Shown: positions 1 through 9,600, counted from the stretch's first letter. The stretch: DNA of 64,000 nt from G963677085 sp963677085 (GCA_963677085.2 CAXXFH010000003.1:248001-312000), one strand, 5' to 3'. Translations and numbers: made by a program. The notes: a model not told the origin generated them from the sequence alone.

Positions 1-1587
1 CACGTTGGTGGCCGAGTGGCCCGAGTCTCGTTTCAGCGCTTCCCGGTAGTAATCACGCGGATCGCGGGCGCCGTTGTTGAGCTGTTCCAACCGCAAACCG
101 GTCAAGTAGAGTTCTTCGACCGTCTTGATCGTCTCGGGGGCTGGAGTGGGTGCGACCGGCTCGGGCACCGTCGGTTCGGCAACGTGCTGTGGTTGATAGC
201 TGATCAACTCCTCACCAGACGGTTTGACGACAGCCAAACGCAATTGGTCCTCCTTCATTCCTACCGGAAGGGACACCTCGGCTGAAAACGGCTTGTCCGG
301 GGCGACCGACACCCGACGATCAAACACGCTCCGACCGTTTGCTTGCAGAACAACACGGACATCGGGCTGCGGAGCAGTCGTGTTGACGGCCAGTTTCGTT
401 TGCCCAGAATCCGTTACCTCCAGATTCACCGCCGCTTCACGATTGGCGTGTTTTGCGGACCCCAGTTCGCGAATGGGGTACCAGAAGTCCCGGAAGATCT
501 TGGGTTCGTGCGGCTGAACCCAACTGTAATCGGGCTGGTTGTCGGAATAACCGCCGGCCATCAACTCGATGTAAGGACCGTCTTCGTCGGTCAACACGCG
601 GTCCCATGCCTTTCCCTCAGCCCCGCTACCCCAGAGAAAGAACTTTTTGCCCGGCATCACATGGTGGTCGCCCACATGCATCGTACCGGCTTTTTTCGCA
701 TGGTCGTATCCGCCGAAGAAATCGGCCTTGTCGTCGTAAGCGAAGATCGAAATCGACGCGGGATGGTTTTTCCACCAACTCAAATCGACGCCGTTACGAT
801 CCAGGCCATGATACGTTTCCTGCCCGATCGGCCAATGGACGAACTCCCACTTGGCATGATACGTTCCCAACCGCGTTTGTGGCGAAAAGATCATCTGATA
901 CTCTGGCCCGGCATGTACTGCGGCGTTGGCCCAATACAGCATCGAATGGGCAAAAGGCGTGCGGTTCAATAGTTTGACAGTGACTTCCACGTAGGAACGC
1001 GAGGGATAAAGCGTTAATCCTACTAGCCATTTCATGCGGTGCCTAAGTTCAGTTTCACCCACCCAGATGGTTTTGCTTCCGTCGGGATTTTCCACGATCC
1101 GGTGGTCGACGGTCATATAGGTCGACACGCGATGGTGGTGCGGAATGCACCATTCGATACCGCCCGAGATCCACGCACCGGCCATTCCGATCAATGCCGG
1201 CTTGATTACGTGCTGCCGGTAAAAGAACTCGTAACCGTTGGTTTTGTCGGTGGCCGTGAAGAGGCGACCGCCCATCTCCGGCAACACCGAGATCTTGACG
1301 TACTCGTTTTCCAAGTAGACCGCTTGATACTCACGATCTTGCTTAACGTCGCTCATCGCACTGAGCATGGCATAAGGATACACGGGGCCCTTGGCGCCCT
1401 GGTACTTGCGCCCGTGATAGAAATAGGGGTTTGTTTCTGGTTCCCCGACCGGATAAGTCGGAATGACCACCTGCTCGGTCCAAGCTCGTACCGCAGGCGT
1501 CTCCGTCGGACTGGCCAGCGAGGCACTTGCAAGAACGGAGATCAGTGCCACGGCTTGGCACGCGTTCATCGTTTTCATTGCTTTCAT
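1..1587 (-). CDS. Secreted DUF5107 / TPR protein (partial, C-terminus beyond left edge)
   Basis: The frame is open from an ATG at 1587 to the left edge (529 codons). A GGGAG Shine-Dalgarno sequence precedes the ATG. Residues 1 to about 28 form a signal peptide (basic start, hydrophobic core, small residues near ASLAS). Next comes a beta-rich domain with the DUF5107 feel (EYVKISVLPEMGGRLF, then GGIEWCIPHHH). The last roughly 45 visible residues (from TVEELYLTGLRLEQLNNGA) look like the start of TPR helices. DUF5107 proteins usually carry such a beta-sandwich plus TPR layout and sit in sugar-use loci; the biochemical role is not established. The gene lies downstream of the glycyl radical enzyme on the same strand, 362 bp away, so it may have its own promoter. 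Confidence 0.8.
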   Translation of the reverse strand, partial: MKAMKTMNACQAVALISVLASASLASPTETPAVRAWTEQVVIPTYPVGEPETNPYFYHGRKYQGAKGPVYPYAMLSAMSDVKQDREYQAVYLENEYVKISVLPEMGGRLFTATDKTNGYEFFYRQHVIKPALIGMAGAWISGGIEWCIPHHHRVSTYMTVDHRIVENPDGSKTIWVGETELRHRMKWLVGLTLYPSRSYVEVTVKLLNRTPFAHSMLYWANAAVHAGPEYQMIFSPQTRLGTYHAKWEFVHWPIGQETYHGLDRNGVDLSWWKNHPASISIFAYDDKADFFGGYDHAKKAGTMHVGDHHVMPGKKFFLWGSGAEGKAWDRVLTDEDGPYIELMAGGYSDNQPDYSWVQPHEPKIFRDFWYPIRELGSAKHANREAAVNLEVTDSGQTKLAVNTTAPQPDVRVVLQANGRSVFDRRVSVAPDKPFSAEVSLPVGMKEDQLRLAVVKPSGEELISYQPQHVAEPTVPEPVAPTPAPETIKTVEELYLTGLRLEQLNNGARDPRDYYREALKRDSGHSATNV

Positions 1588-1949
1588 GTTCTGTTTCTCC
1601 CATGGTGTGAGTCGTTGCCGGGCGATCACCCGTCGGCCGGGGTGATGAGGCCCAAACCTCAATATACCCGGCGCGGTACACCGTGGAAGCATGACTTTGT
1701 GTCATTCCATGTAGACATTTGCGCACGCCATCCGGCGGGTGTTCTCGGAGAACACGCAACACCATAGACGATCACACTTACTTCGCACGGAAGTAATGTA
1801 GGAATATATGCAGCCAGCGGCAGCGCGGCGATAGCTGCACAAAAAGAGAAGCGTGTCGCGATTTTAGGCGAGAACGGGTGCCATGCGCACGTTTGTCGTG
1901 AGCATGTTTTCCGGAAAAAGAGATTTCCGTTGTGTTATCCGCGCTGGGT
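1588..1949. other. Intergenic gap between DUF5107 gene and GRE gene
   Basis: No convincing gene is present. A minus-orientation copy of short palindromic repeat B lies at about 1875-1907. The rest holds no clear terminator or promoter that I can identify. Confidence 0.5.
1875..1907 (-). repeat. Short palindromic repeat B, copy 1
   Basis: On the minus strand this reads as a GCATG/CATGG stem followed by GGCACCCG, matching the copies at 10537-10568 and 12318-12349. All copies are intergenic. Confidence 0.5.
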
Positions 1950-4133
1950 TCAACAACCTTGCAGCAGCCGGTCTACGACCAACTGCCGGAACTCGGGCGA
2001 GAGGTTGGCGAAGTAGGCGGTGAAGCCCGTGACGCGCACGACAAGGTCAGGGTACTGCGAGGGGTCTTTGTGCGCGGCCAGCACCTGCTGGGCGTCGACG
2101 ATGTTCACGTTAAACAGCGTTCCCCCCAGGGCGAAGTGGGTTGTGATGAGTCGGGTAATCGTCTCCACCGCGTCGTCCGACTGCGCAATGCACGGGTCGA
2201 GTTCGAGTTGGATGGGAGCCGTATTCCCGTAGCCCGGCTGAATTGCAGCGATTGCCTTGATCATTGCCGTGGCCGCTCCGTCGTCGCGAAAGCCGGGACG
2301 AGGATTGGCGCCATGCGCGATCGGCTCGCCGGCTCGGCGACCATCCGGCGTGGCGCCAACCTCTCTGCCCAACCGCAACGTATCGGCCCAGGAGAACCAG
2401 CCGGGAATCATCCGCCGTCCGCCCGGCGTAGGCCTCTCGGTGACCAACCGCGTAAACAGTTGCGAAATCTTCAGCGCCCAACAATCCCCCAGCGAATCGC
2501 CTTCGCCATAATGCGGAGCGGTGCGCATCATCAGTTGCACGCGCTGGCCGTCGGGGCCCTGGTAATTATTGCGGAGTTGTTCGGCCAGATCTTGCCACGT
2601 GATACGCTGCTGCTGTTGCACACGTTGTTCCAGCGCGGCCAGCGAATCGGCCACGTTAGCCAACCCTGCGCCATCGACGCACATGTTGTACAAGTCCACG
2701 CCGCCGTTGGTCACGTTAAGCCCTCGCTCAATCGGACCGTGCGAGAGCAGATTCAGCATCAGTTCCGGTTCGTTCAGGTGCTGGTGGTCCAGTTGTACGT
2801 CGATTCCGCGTGCTGTGCAAAGAACGGCGAGGCGCATGTGCTCTTCGAATCGCTGCCAGAGCAACTCGATGGAAGGATTGGTGTCCTCGTGCATCATCTC
2901 GTCGAAAGCCACGGCGAAGACTTTGAGCACGTTGATCTTCACCGTGTCGTTCATCGTGTATTCCAACCCGGGCAGGGCCATCCAGTTGCAGCCTACGGCG
3001 ATTCGCTGACGTGCCAGCTCGGCCGAGTAACCGTTTCGCATGAACCCCTCGACCAGTGCCTTATCACCGGAAAACCGCGGACAGGCTTTGCGATCTTCCA
3101 ATAGATACTCGACACCCTTGCGTAGTAACCGCGGGTCGAGTCCGTCATGGACACGGATCGTAAGATTGCAGGTCGATTTCAAACGGTGTGCCGCTTCGAG
3201 AATCAGAAACGACAGGTGGCTCGTCTGGTCGTGTCCGTCGGGGGCCGGACCGCCCAACTGGTAATAATTGGTGTCGTTCAACAGCAGGCAGGCCAATAGG
3301 AAGATCGCATCGTCGTCGTCGATACGACCTTCACGACGATCGCGTTCGTAGTAAGGAAGTAACAGCTCGTCGAGTTGCCCGCCGGCACCATCTCGGTTAT
3401 AGGTCCGCGAGGCCATGTTAAACCAAGCGATCCACTGGCAGGCTTCGCGCAACGTGCGCGGCGGACCGTCGATGAGCCAGCGGTTCACCTCGGCCATCTC
3501 GCGAAGGTTCGCCTGCAACGTTGGGTCGGTTTCGCGAGCTTCGGTGGCTTCGATCGCTTCGACCGTGCGACGAATCCAACCCTGGATGGCGAGAATCACG
3601 CGCTCTTCGGCATCGTAGAATTCCGCCTTGTCGGCGCCCTGTTCACCACGACACTGCTCCGCACGGCAGTGTCGGACCTTGGCCAGCAGGCCGCCCCAAC
3701 CGAGCGCCAGACCGATACGAAAGTCGGGCGCGAAGTGGGCATCGTTGCCGATGCCCGAGATAATTCCATAGCGAGCCTGTTCCGGCTTCAGTTCCGAAAA
3801 ATCACACTCCGGCGGCCAGTTGCACTTTCGCACACGGTTGAGCAACACCATGTATCGCCCGGCCAACGCATCCATCGGATCGACGTAGACCGGCAGCGAA
3901 TCCAACAGGTCGCAGAAATTGTCGGCCCAACCTTGCAGTCCGTAGAACGAACCGTTGGGATGGTTGGGCTTCGGCTGCCAGTCGAAATCCTCAGGTGGCA
4001 GTACCAGGCCGTAATCGTCCTCGTCCATATATCCGAGTCGGCGGAGTTTCTCCTCGGTTTGGGCTTCCTTCCGTTTCCGCAAATGCTCCAAACGAAAAGC
4101 GTAGTCGACTCCGGTTTGCACAGTGAGTGCCAT
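1950..4133 (-). CDS. Glycyl radical enzyme (pyruvate formate-lyase-like), atypical active site
   Basis: About 727 residues, close to the usual GRE length of 750-850. The C-terminal glycyl radical loop is intact (RVTGFTAYF, radical glycine at about 703). The thiyl-radical cysteine loop reads VGCNWMALPG (cysteine at about 382). Other family marks are GGTLFNVNIVDA and NRDGAGGQLDELLLPYY. GREs use a glycine radical to form a cysteine thiyl radical that abstracts hydrogen from the substrate. The common eliminases and decarboxylases have Glu two residues after the cysteine; here it is Trp, and the Cys-Cys pair of pyruvate formate-lyase is absent too. The reaction therefore cannot be named. The ATG at 4133 has a weak GGAA site; a TTG at 4151 overlapping the activase stop is the alternative start. 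The activase gene is directly upstream. No microcompartment shell genes are nearby. Confidence 0.9.
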   Translation of the reverse strand: MALTVQTGVDYAFRLEHLRKRKEAQTEEKLRRLGYMDEDDYGLVLPPEDFDWQPKPNHPNGSFYGLQGWADNFCDLLDSLPVYVDPMDALAGRYMVLLNRVRKCNWPPECDFSELKPEQARYGIISGIGNDAHFAPDFRIGLALGWGGLLAKVRHCRAEQCRGEQGADKAEFYDAEERVILAIQGWIRRTVEAIEATEARETDPTLQANLREMAEVNRWLIDGPPRTLREACQWIAWFNMASRTYNRDGAGGQLDELLLPYYERDRREGRIDDDDAIFLLACLLLNDTNYYQLGGPAPDGHDQTSHLSFLILEAAHRLKSTCNLTIRVHDGLDPRLLRKGVEYLLEDRKACPRFSGDKALVEGFMRNGYSAELARQRIAVGCNWMALPGLEYTMNDTVKINVLKVFAVAFDEMMHEDTNPSIELLWQRFEEHMRLAVLCTARGIDVQLDHQHLNEPELMLNLLSHGPIERGLNVTNGGVDLYNMCVDGAGLANVADSLAALEQRVQQQQRITWQDLAEQLRNNYQGPDGQRVQLMMRTAPHYGEGDSLGDCWALKISQLFTRLVTERPTPGGRRMIPGWFSWADTLRLGREVGATPDGRRAGEPIAHGANPRPGFRDDGAATAMIKAIAAIQPGYGNTAPIQLELDPCIAQSDDAVETITRLITTHFALGGTLFNVNIVDAQQVLAAHKDPSQYPDLVVRVTGFTAYFANLSPEFRQLVVDRLLQGC

Positions 4134-4147
4134 AAAACGTTCCGTAA

Positions 4148-5158
4148 TCAAGAAGAGGTGTGTTGCGTGTTAGAATCTGTTCCGGCCACCTTCACGACGA
4201 AATCGGGGCGTGCGGCTCGCACAGCCAGTGCGTCCAACTGGGATGCCGTGGGCGTATGAAACTCGGGTCGGTGGCCCTCAAGTCCCAAGGCGTCGAATTT
4301 TCCGGTCCCCAAGGGGTGATATGGCAATAGATCGTATTGGCAGACGTTCTGTAACGTGGCCGAAAAGTCGGCGATTGCCGAGATTTGCTCCGGACGGTCG
4401 TTCACGCCGCCAACTACCGGCGTGCGGATGACCAGCGATTTGCCCAAACCGTCGAGCCGCCGGAGGTTCTCCAGAATTTTTGCGTTCGATGCGCCGGTCC
4501 AGTGTCGATGGGACTCGTCGTCCATTGTTTTGATATCGACCAGCAACAGGTCCACCAGCGGAACCAGCGGAGCGACAACCTCCCAGGGCCACGCTAAGTT
4601 GGTTTCGATGGCCGTGTGGATTTCTTCGTGCCGGCAAAGCTCAAGGATGGCCGCAGTGAAGTCGGCCTGCAAGAGCGGTTCGCCGCCGGAAATCGTCACC
4701 CCACCGGTCGGCCTATAGAACGGACGATCGGCAAGCACCTCGGCCACGACCGATTCGGCCGTGCGGGTTTCGCCGACGTGCACCAACGACTTGGCATAAC
4801 ACGTCTCGGCGCATCGTCCACAGGCGACGCAGCGATCGCGATGGTAAACGTGCCCGGCCGAGGTGAGTTCGTGCGCATTATGTTCACAACGTTCGATACA
4901 AGCTCCGCAGCCGATGCAGCGGTCGGCAAAGATCTGAAGCTCTGGCTGCCGCCGATAGGTCTCGGGATTATGGCACCAAGGGCAATGCAACTGACAGCCC
5001 TTCAGAAACACCGTGGTGCGGATGCCCGGCCCGTCGTGGACGGAAAACCGCTGGATGTGGGTAATGATCCCCGTGGTCACACCCAACTTGGCGACCGTCG
5101 AAAGTCGTTCGACGGCGCTGTCCGAGATTGCGCTTGTATCGATTTCGTTCGTTCCCAT
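4148..5158 (-). CDS. Glycyl radical enzyme activating protein (radical SAM)
   Basis: This 336-residue protein installs the glycine radical on the partner GRE by reductive cleavage of S-adenosylmethionine. Cys55, Cys59 and Cys62 (CQLHCPWC) form the CxxxCxxC 4Fe-4S site. Two ferredoxin-type clusters follow: CIGCGACIERC (residues 81-91) and CVACGRCAETC (110-120). GGVTISGGEPLLQ is the SAM-binding GGE region. The two extra clusters are typical of activases for GREs other than pyruvate formate-lyase itself. The gene ends where the GRE gene begins (4 bp overlap if the GRE starts at TTG 4151) and starts 3 bp after the preceding Gfo/Idh gene, so the three are probably cotranscribed and matched in function. 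Confidence 0.95.
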   Translation of the reverse strand: MGTNEIDTSAISDSAVERLSTVAKLGVTTGIITHIQRFSVHDGPGIRTTVFLKGCQLHCPWCHNPETYRRQPELQIFADRCIGCGACIERCEHNAHELTSAGHVYHRDRCVACGRCAETCYAKSLVHVGETRTAESVVAEVLADRPFYRPTGGVTISGGEPLLQADFTAAILELCRHEEIHTAIETNLAWPWEVVAPLVPLVDLLLVDIKTMDDESHRHWTGASNAKILENLRRLDGLGKSLVIRTPVVGGVNDRPEQISAIADFSATLQNVCQYDLLPYHPLGTGKFDALGLEGHRPEFHTPTASQLDALAVRAARPDFVVKVAGTDSNTQHTSS

Positions 5159-5161
5159 AAC

Positions 5162-6199
5162 TCACCCGGCCGTTTTCAGCGGCAACGCGATCTCCTTGTG
5201 AGTTTCGGAAGCGTTGATGGCCGCTTCGAGAACCTCCTGGGTGTTGCGGCAAGTGGCGGCGCGGCACAGCGGGTGGAATTCGTTGCCCGTGGTCAGTGCC
5301 CAAATGAAATGCGAGATGCCGTTGGCCATGTGGGGTTCCGGCTTCGGTGGCGTAAGTTCGATGCATTCGGGGTTTTCGGCGGTGGCCGTCCAAAGGCGTC
5401 CGTTGCGTCCTGGCCCAACCATTACGGTGGCCTTCGTTCCCCAAATCGTCGCAAGGTATCCGGTCCAGGGTTGGCCCACCAGGTTCCACGATCCCTCGGC
5501 GGTGGCCAGGGCGTGCGGATACGACATCACAATGATAGCGGTGTCCTCAACCGAAAATTCCGAGTCGCGCATTCGCGAAGTGACAGCCGTAACCCGTTCC
5601 GGTTGTCCCAGCAGTACTTGAGCCAGATTGACTCCGTAGCTACACACATCCATTAAGGCTCCCGCTCCGTTGAGTTCCTTGTTGACGATCCACTCGCGGA
5701 AGTGAGGGCCACACTCCACGTAGACCCCACCGTGACTGGTGCGATGCGTGATTTGCCAGATTTCGCCAAACTCGGGCCGTGTTGCAATGGCCAACGCCTC
5801 TTGGACCTGTGGGCGCCAAACGACCGGCCAATTGACCATCAATCGTACGTTGGCTTTTTGCACGGCCGTCAGCATTTTTTCGGCGCCGGCGAGCGTGGCG
5901 GCCATGGGTTTCTCGACGATCACATGCAATCCTCGCTCGGCCGCCCAAGCGGTCCGTTCCGCCCCTGTTGCGTTGTCGCAACAGACGAAGACCGCGTCGA
6001 GTTGTTCCTTGTCGCCCATCTCCTCGTGATCCAGATACGTGGGACAACCGTACTGTTCTTTCACTTTGTCGAGCAACGGTTGGTGGCAATCGGCAACGGC
6101 GACCAGCGTGCCGTCTGTCATGCCGGCCAGCGCCTCCAAATTGCACCATACGTGGTCGTGCGTCAGTCCTAATACGCCGAATCGAATCGGTTTCTGCAT
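5162..6199 (-). CDS. Gfo/Idh/MocA family oxidoreductase
   Basis: About 345 residues starting MQKPIRFGVLG; the ATG near 6199 has a GAGGA Shine-Dalgarno sequence. Upstream in-frame codons lack family similarity, so the longer start is rejected. The N-terminal Rossmann strand is present, though the nucleotide loop is GVLGLTHDH rather than GxGxxG. The hallmark EKPM is at about residues 95-98, and the C-terminal alpha/beta domain follows. Family members are mostly NAD(P)-dependent sugar or inositol dehydrogenases. It sits immediately upstream of the GRE activase. There is no export signal, so it should act in the cytoplasm. The substrate is unknown. Confidence 0.88.
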   Translation of the reverse strand: MQKPIRFGVLGLTHDHVWCNLEALAGMTDGTLVAVADCHQPLLDKVKEQYGCPTYLDHEEMGDKEQLDAVFVCCDNATGAERTAWAAERGLHVIVEKPMAATLAGAEKMLTAVQKANVRLMVNWPVVWRPQVQEALAIATRPEFGEIWQITHRTSHGGVYVECGPHFREWIVNKELNGAGALMDVCSYGVNLAQVLLGQPERVTAVTSRMRDSEFSVEDTAIIVMSYPHALATAEGSWNLVGQPWTGYLATIWGTKATVMVGPGRNGRLWTATAENPECIELTPPKPEPHMANGISHFIWALTTGNEFHPLCRAATCRNTQEVLEAAINASETHKEIALPLKTAG

Positions 6200-6234
6200 C
6201 GTATCCTCACAATGAAATATTCGGGTGTTTCGAG

Positions 6235-7479
6235 TTATGCGATCCCGTACCGATCGTCGATCGGCCGTTGGCATTCACGCAACGCGCCTGATGCCACGTC
6301 CGCAACGTCAATGCGTTTTCCGGTCTGGGCCGATTCCAAAACGGCGTAGGCACAAGCCAAGTCGACTAGGCCTTCGCGACCGCTGGTTTCCGGGGGCCGA
6401 CGGTGCCGCACAGCATCGAGCCAGTCGTAATGAGTCAATGCGAACGGATTATCCAATCCCAACGGGAAGTCTTTTTCCTTGCGGACCGGGTCGCATTCTT
6501 CTTCGTACAACTGCGAGAGGCTGGCAGTCGATCCGTCGGCGAAGGTCACTTCGTCGCCCGAGACGCGGGCAGCCGAGCCGTAGAAAACGTCGCCCGAGCC
6601 CAACAGCGTTGGCCCACCGCAGCCGGCCCAACTGACAATCAAGTTGCCGGTGGTTCCTTGCTCGGTTTCGAAGGCGGCAAACACGGTGTCTTCGGCGTCG
6701 CACTCCACTTGTTGAGTCACGTTGCCGTGACAATCTCGCGTAACGCGTACTGGCTCGACAATCGCCGTGCTTGCCTGAATGTTGGTGATCTCGCCGGCCA
6801 AGTAACGGAGCATGTCGAAGCGATGAACGCCCACGTCCAGCGCAACCCCGCCCGCTTCGTCGCGACGGTGGCGCCACGGCGTGTCGGCCACAATTGAGTC
6901 GGGTGCCCACCGCGCTGCGATGCTACCTACAAGTGCCATTTGTAGTTGGCCGCAACGTCCCGTCTCGAAAAGCCACCGTAAATGCCGCGTGCGAGTCATG
7001 AATCGTCCGCTTTGAAACACGCCTATTACGAGGTCTTTCGCCTCGGCCGCCTCGCACATTTGTCGGGCGGCCTGTACGCTCACGGCCATCGGCTTTTCCG
7101 TGAGTAGGTCTTTGCCATGCTCCAGGGCTGCTGCGGCCACTTGGTGGTGCATGGCAAGATTCGTGAAGTCGTTGACCGCGTCGATCGGTGCTTCGGCGAT
7201 CATGCGACGGAAGTCGTCGTAGACCTGCATCTCAACGTCATCCTGAAAATCGGATACATATTCATCCGCAACCGCCAGCGGGTCATCGGGAAAGTCGCTC
7301 ACCGCGGGGCGCTGCGGCGGGCCTTCGCCCCGCCGGGCGTACATACGTGCTTCGTCAAGGGGCAATGAACAAAGGGCCGTGATGCGGAAATCGTCGACAC
7401 CGGCCTCGCGCAACAATCGATACGCCCGAAGGTGCGCCGCCATAATCCGTCCACAGCCAACGATGCCGATTCGAATCAT
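6235..7479 (-). CDS. Gfo/Idh/MocA family oxidoreductase
   Basis: About 414 residues from MIRIGIVGCGRI, with a canonical dinucleotide-binding GxGxI loop at the N-terminus, EKPM at about 130 and GGVALDVGVHRFD in the substrate domain. The ATG at 7479 is preceded by GGAAACGGGAG. It lies 35 bp upstream of the next Gfo/Idh gene and 13 bp downstream of the MFS transporter gene on the same strand. An oxidation of an imported sugar or sugar derivative is likely, as for other family members, but the substrate cannot be read from the sequence. Two dehydrogenases of the same family side by side suggest an oxidation and reduction pair, or two steps of one pathway. Confidence 0.9.
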   Translation of the reverse strand: MIRIGIVGCGRIMAAHLRAYRLLREAGVDDFRITALCSLPLDEARMYARRGEGPPQRPAVSDFPDDPLAVADEYVSDFQDDVEMQVYDDFRRMIAEAPIDAVNDFTNLAMHHQVAAAALEHGKDLLTEKPMAVSVQAARQMCEAAEAKDLVIGVFQSGRFMTRTRHLRWLFETGRCGQLQMALVGSIAARWAPDSIVADTPWRHRRDEAGGVALDVGVHRFDMLRYLAGEITNIQASTAIVEPVRVTRDCHGNVTQQVECDAEDTVFAAFETEQGTTGNLIVSWAGCGGPTLLGSGDVFYGSAARVSGDEVTFADGSTASLSQLYEEECDPVRKEKDFPLGLDNPFALTHYDWLDAVRHRRPPETSGREGLVDLACAYAVLESAQTGKRIDVADVASGALRECQRPIDDRYGIA

Positions 7480-7492
7480 ACTCCCGTTTCCT

Positions 7493-8677
7493 CTATTGTT
7501 CGGTGAAAAAGACGACAAATGCCAGCGCGCACAGTGCCAACGTGATGCAAGGCGTAGCAAACACGGCTCGCCAATTGTATTTACCCTCTGACCGGTAACG
7601 GTCTAAGACAAGACCCGTGAAGTGTGTGCCAATGAAGAGGCCAAGCCCCAACGTAACCATCGTGTAAAGCGATTGGACCGTGCCGCGTATCTCGGGCGGC
7701 GCGATTTGATTCAGGTACACGATCGCCGCATCAAAGAAAAATGCGAAGGCGAAACCGTGGAGCCCCATGGAGGCGACGACCAGCCACCGAGGACGTTGAA
7801 TCACATACACGGCATACATGGCGACCCAGAGCAACGGACCAATGGCCAGTGTCCACTGGTATCCGATGCGCGGCAACAACAGCGGCAGAACCTGAGCCGT
7901 TGCCACGATTTCGGCCAGTTGCGCCACGGACATCAGCGCCGGAATATTGGCATGACGGCAGCCAATGTCTTCCAGGAATTTGGACGTACCGAAATAGTAG
8001 AACTGTAATTGCGTGGAAGCAATCAGTGAAATTCCGAGGAAGATCAACACGTTGGGATTACCGAGCAGCTCGACAAACGGGTCCCACGACGACGCCCAGT
8101 CCGACCCACCTGGTGGTGGCGTGTGCGGCAAACAAAGCGGGCAAAATACGGCCATCGCGAACGAGAGAATCGCTCCCAGCAGCAGCGCATCGCTCCCCTT
8201 GAATGCGAACTTGCCGGAACGACGCCAGATCGAAAGCGTCCAGCCGACGGCCATCCAGGAGATAGAAGCCCACACACGCACCCAAAAGTATTCCACCTCT
8301 GGATTGTCCAAATGCGTAAACGTTAGCGAATTAACCAACCCCAGCGTGGGCGAAAAAAATAGGCAATGGATGGCGATCAGCGAAAGCAACCAGCGAAACT
8401 GCGTCATGCGAGCAGCCGCCAAGAGGGCGAGACCACTGATTAGGTGCGCGCCGCCCAAAAACCACTCCGTGGCGATCCAACGGTCGACAATCTGCCCAGC
8501 GACTAACGGGGCGGCGATGCATGTCAGCGGGTACATGGCATAGATCCAGCCCGCCTGCTTGCCGGTCATCCCCAGTGGACCCAACAGACGCGCTGAAAGC
8601 ACCGGCGCCCAACTTCCGCGAATCGCGAATTCCAGGGCCATCATCGTGCTCAGTGCCAGATAGATTTGCCAGGTCAC
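7493..8677 (-). CDS. MFS transporter, nucleoside/H+ symporter-like
   Basis: 394 residues with about 12 hydrophobic segments. The start, MTWQIYLALSTMMALEFAIRG, resembles the NupG-like branch of the major facilitator superfamily that is common beside sugar genes in planctomycetes. Members move small polar solutes across the inner membrane with protons. The start codon is GTG at 8677 and overlaps the stop of the isomerase-like gene by 4 bp (GTGA), which implies translational coupling. The neighbours suggest it imports the sugar or oxidised sugar made outside the cytoplasm by the Tat-exported proteins upstream. Confidence 0.85.
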   Translation of the reverse strand: MTWQIYLALSTMMALEFAIRGSWAPVLSARLLGPLGMTGKQAGWIYAMYPLTCIAAPLVAGQIVDRWIATEWFLGGAHLISGLALLAAARMTQFRWLLSLIAIHCLFFSPTLGLVNSLTFTHLDNPEVEYFWVRVWASISWMAVGWTLSIWRRSGKFAFKGSDALLLGAILSFAMAVFCPLCLPHTPPPGGSDWASSWDPFVELLGNPNVLIFLGISLIASTQLQFYYFGTSKFLEDIGCRHANIPALMSVAQLAEIVATAQVLPLLLPRIGYQWTLAIGPLLWVAMYAVYVIQRPRWLVVASMGLHGFAFAFFFDAAIVYLNQIAPPEIRGTVQSLYTMVTLGLGLFIGTHFTGLVLDRYRSEGKYNWRAVFATPCITLALCALAFVVFFTEQ

Positions 8678-9570
8678 GCGGCGTCCCCTTTCTGGGCAGA
8701 ACCGTTTTGTGCGCTGGGAAACAGTTTGCGTAAAAAGGCAAGATTCTCACGATAGCAGTCGACCACGTCGCGTCCCTTCACCCGGGCCGATTCGATCACC
8801 AGCCAGTCGCGATATTCGATCGCCTCGAGCGCGTCGCGCACGCGACGAAAGTCGACATCGCCCTGGCCCAGCAGGCATCCTTTCTCTTTCATGTGAACGC
8901 GGCAAATTCGCGAACCTAGCTGAGGGATCTCACGGTAAATGTCGTTGCCGCGGCGCAACATGTTCGACACGTCGTAGTAGACCTTCACGGCCGGCGAGCC
9001 CACGGCATCGAGAATTCGCATGTGTTCTTCCGCGTTCAGCGAGGTCTCCAAGCCCAGTACAACGCCCGCCTTTTCCGCCTTCGGCGCCACCTTCTTCAGC
9101 CGCTCGATCACGGCGGCCTGCAAGGCATTGTCGCCCTTGATTTCACCGTGCATGAAGAACGGGAGTAGGATCACTCGCACGCCCAACTTCTTCATCACGT
9201 CGACCGACTCGGCAACCCAGGTCTCCGCCCGGGGATCGGAGGCATACGGCACGCGATTGAGTACGCCCATCGCCAACGAGCAGATTTCCAGATTCCGCCG
9301 CTTGGCCTCCGCCAGGAACTGCTGTTGAACCTCCTCGCTGCGCAGATCGCCGTCGGGGCCGCCGTCGAAGCTGACTTCCACACCGTCGAGCCCGATCTGT
9401 GCAGCCAGTTCCAGTGCGGCCAGTTGTTGCCGCTTGCCCAGCGACCAATCGCAAGCACCGACGCGGAACGACCGCGGTTCGTCAGCCAGCAGCGACCGCA
9501 TACCAGGAGCGAGAAGCAACCCACCGGCCGTACTGGCCAACATCGCGCGTCGAGAAATTTGGTTCGTCAT
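8674..9570 (-). CDS. Tat-exported sugar phosphate isomerase/epimerase-like TIM barrel
   Basis: 298 residues. A twin-arginine signal (SRRAMLAST followed by a short hydrophobic stretch ending near LLA) fills residues 1-30. The rest is a xylose isomerase-like TIM barrel (AP endonuclease 2 family) with a plausible metal-binding set: Glu in GLETS, Asp in YYDVSN, His in RVHMKE and Glu in LVIES. Members include sugar isomerases and epimerases, and enzymes acting on 3-keto-glycosides. Export suggests action in the periplasm on an unphosphorylated sugar. A GAGGTAG Shine-Dalgarno sequence supports the ATG at 9570. It is coupled to the MFS gene downstream. Confidence 0.88.
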   Translation of the reverse strand: MTNQISRRAMLASTAGGLLLAPGMRSLLADEPRSFRVGACDWSLGKRQQLAALELAAQIGLDGVEVSFDGGPDGDLRSEEVQQQFLAEAKRRNLEICSLAMGVLNRVPYASDPRAETWVAESVDVMKKLGVRVILLPFFMHGEIKGDNALQAAVIERLKKVAPKAEKAGVVLGLETSLNAEEHMRILDAVGSPAVKVYYDVSNMLRRGNDIYREIPQLGSRICRVHMKEKGCLLGQGDVDFRRVRDALEAIEYRDWLVIESARVKGRDVVDCYRENLAFLRKLFPSAQNGSAQKGDAA

Positions 9571-9600
9571 CGTACTACCTCAAAAGACACGGCAAATTGA

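Noticed and set aside
1932..3104. Plus-strand open frame (390 codons) opposite the glycyl radical enzyme
   Set aside because: Antisense shadow; the GRE motifs are unambiguous.
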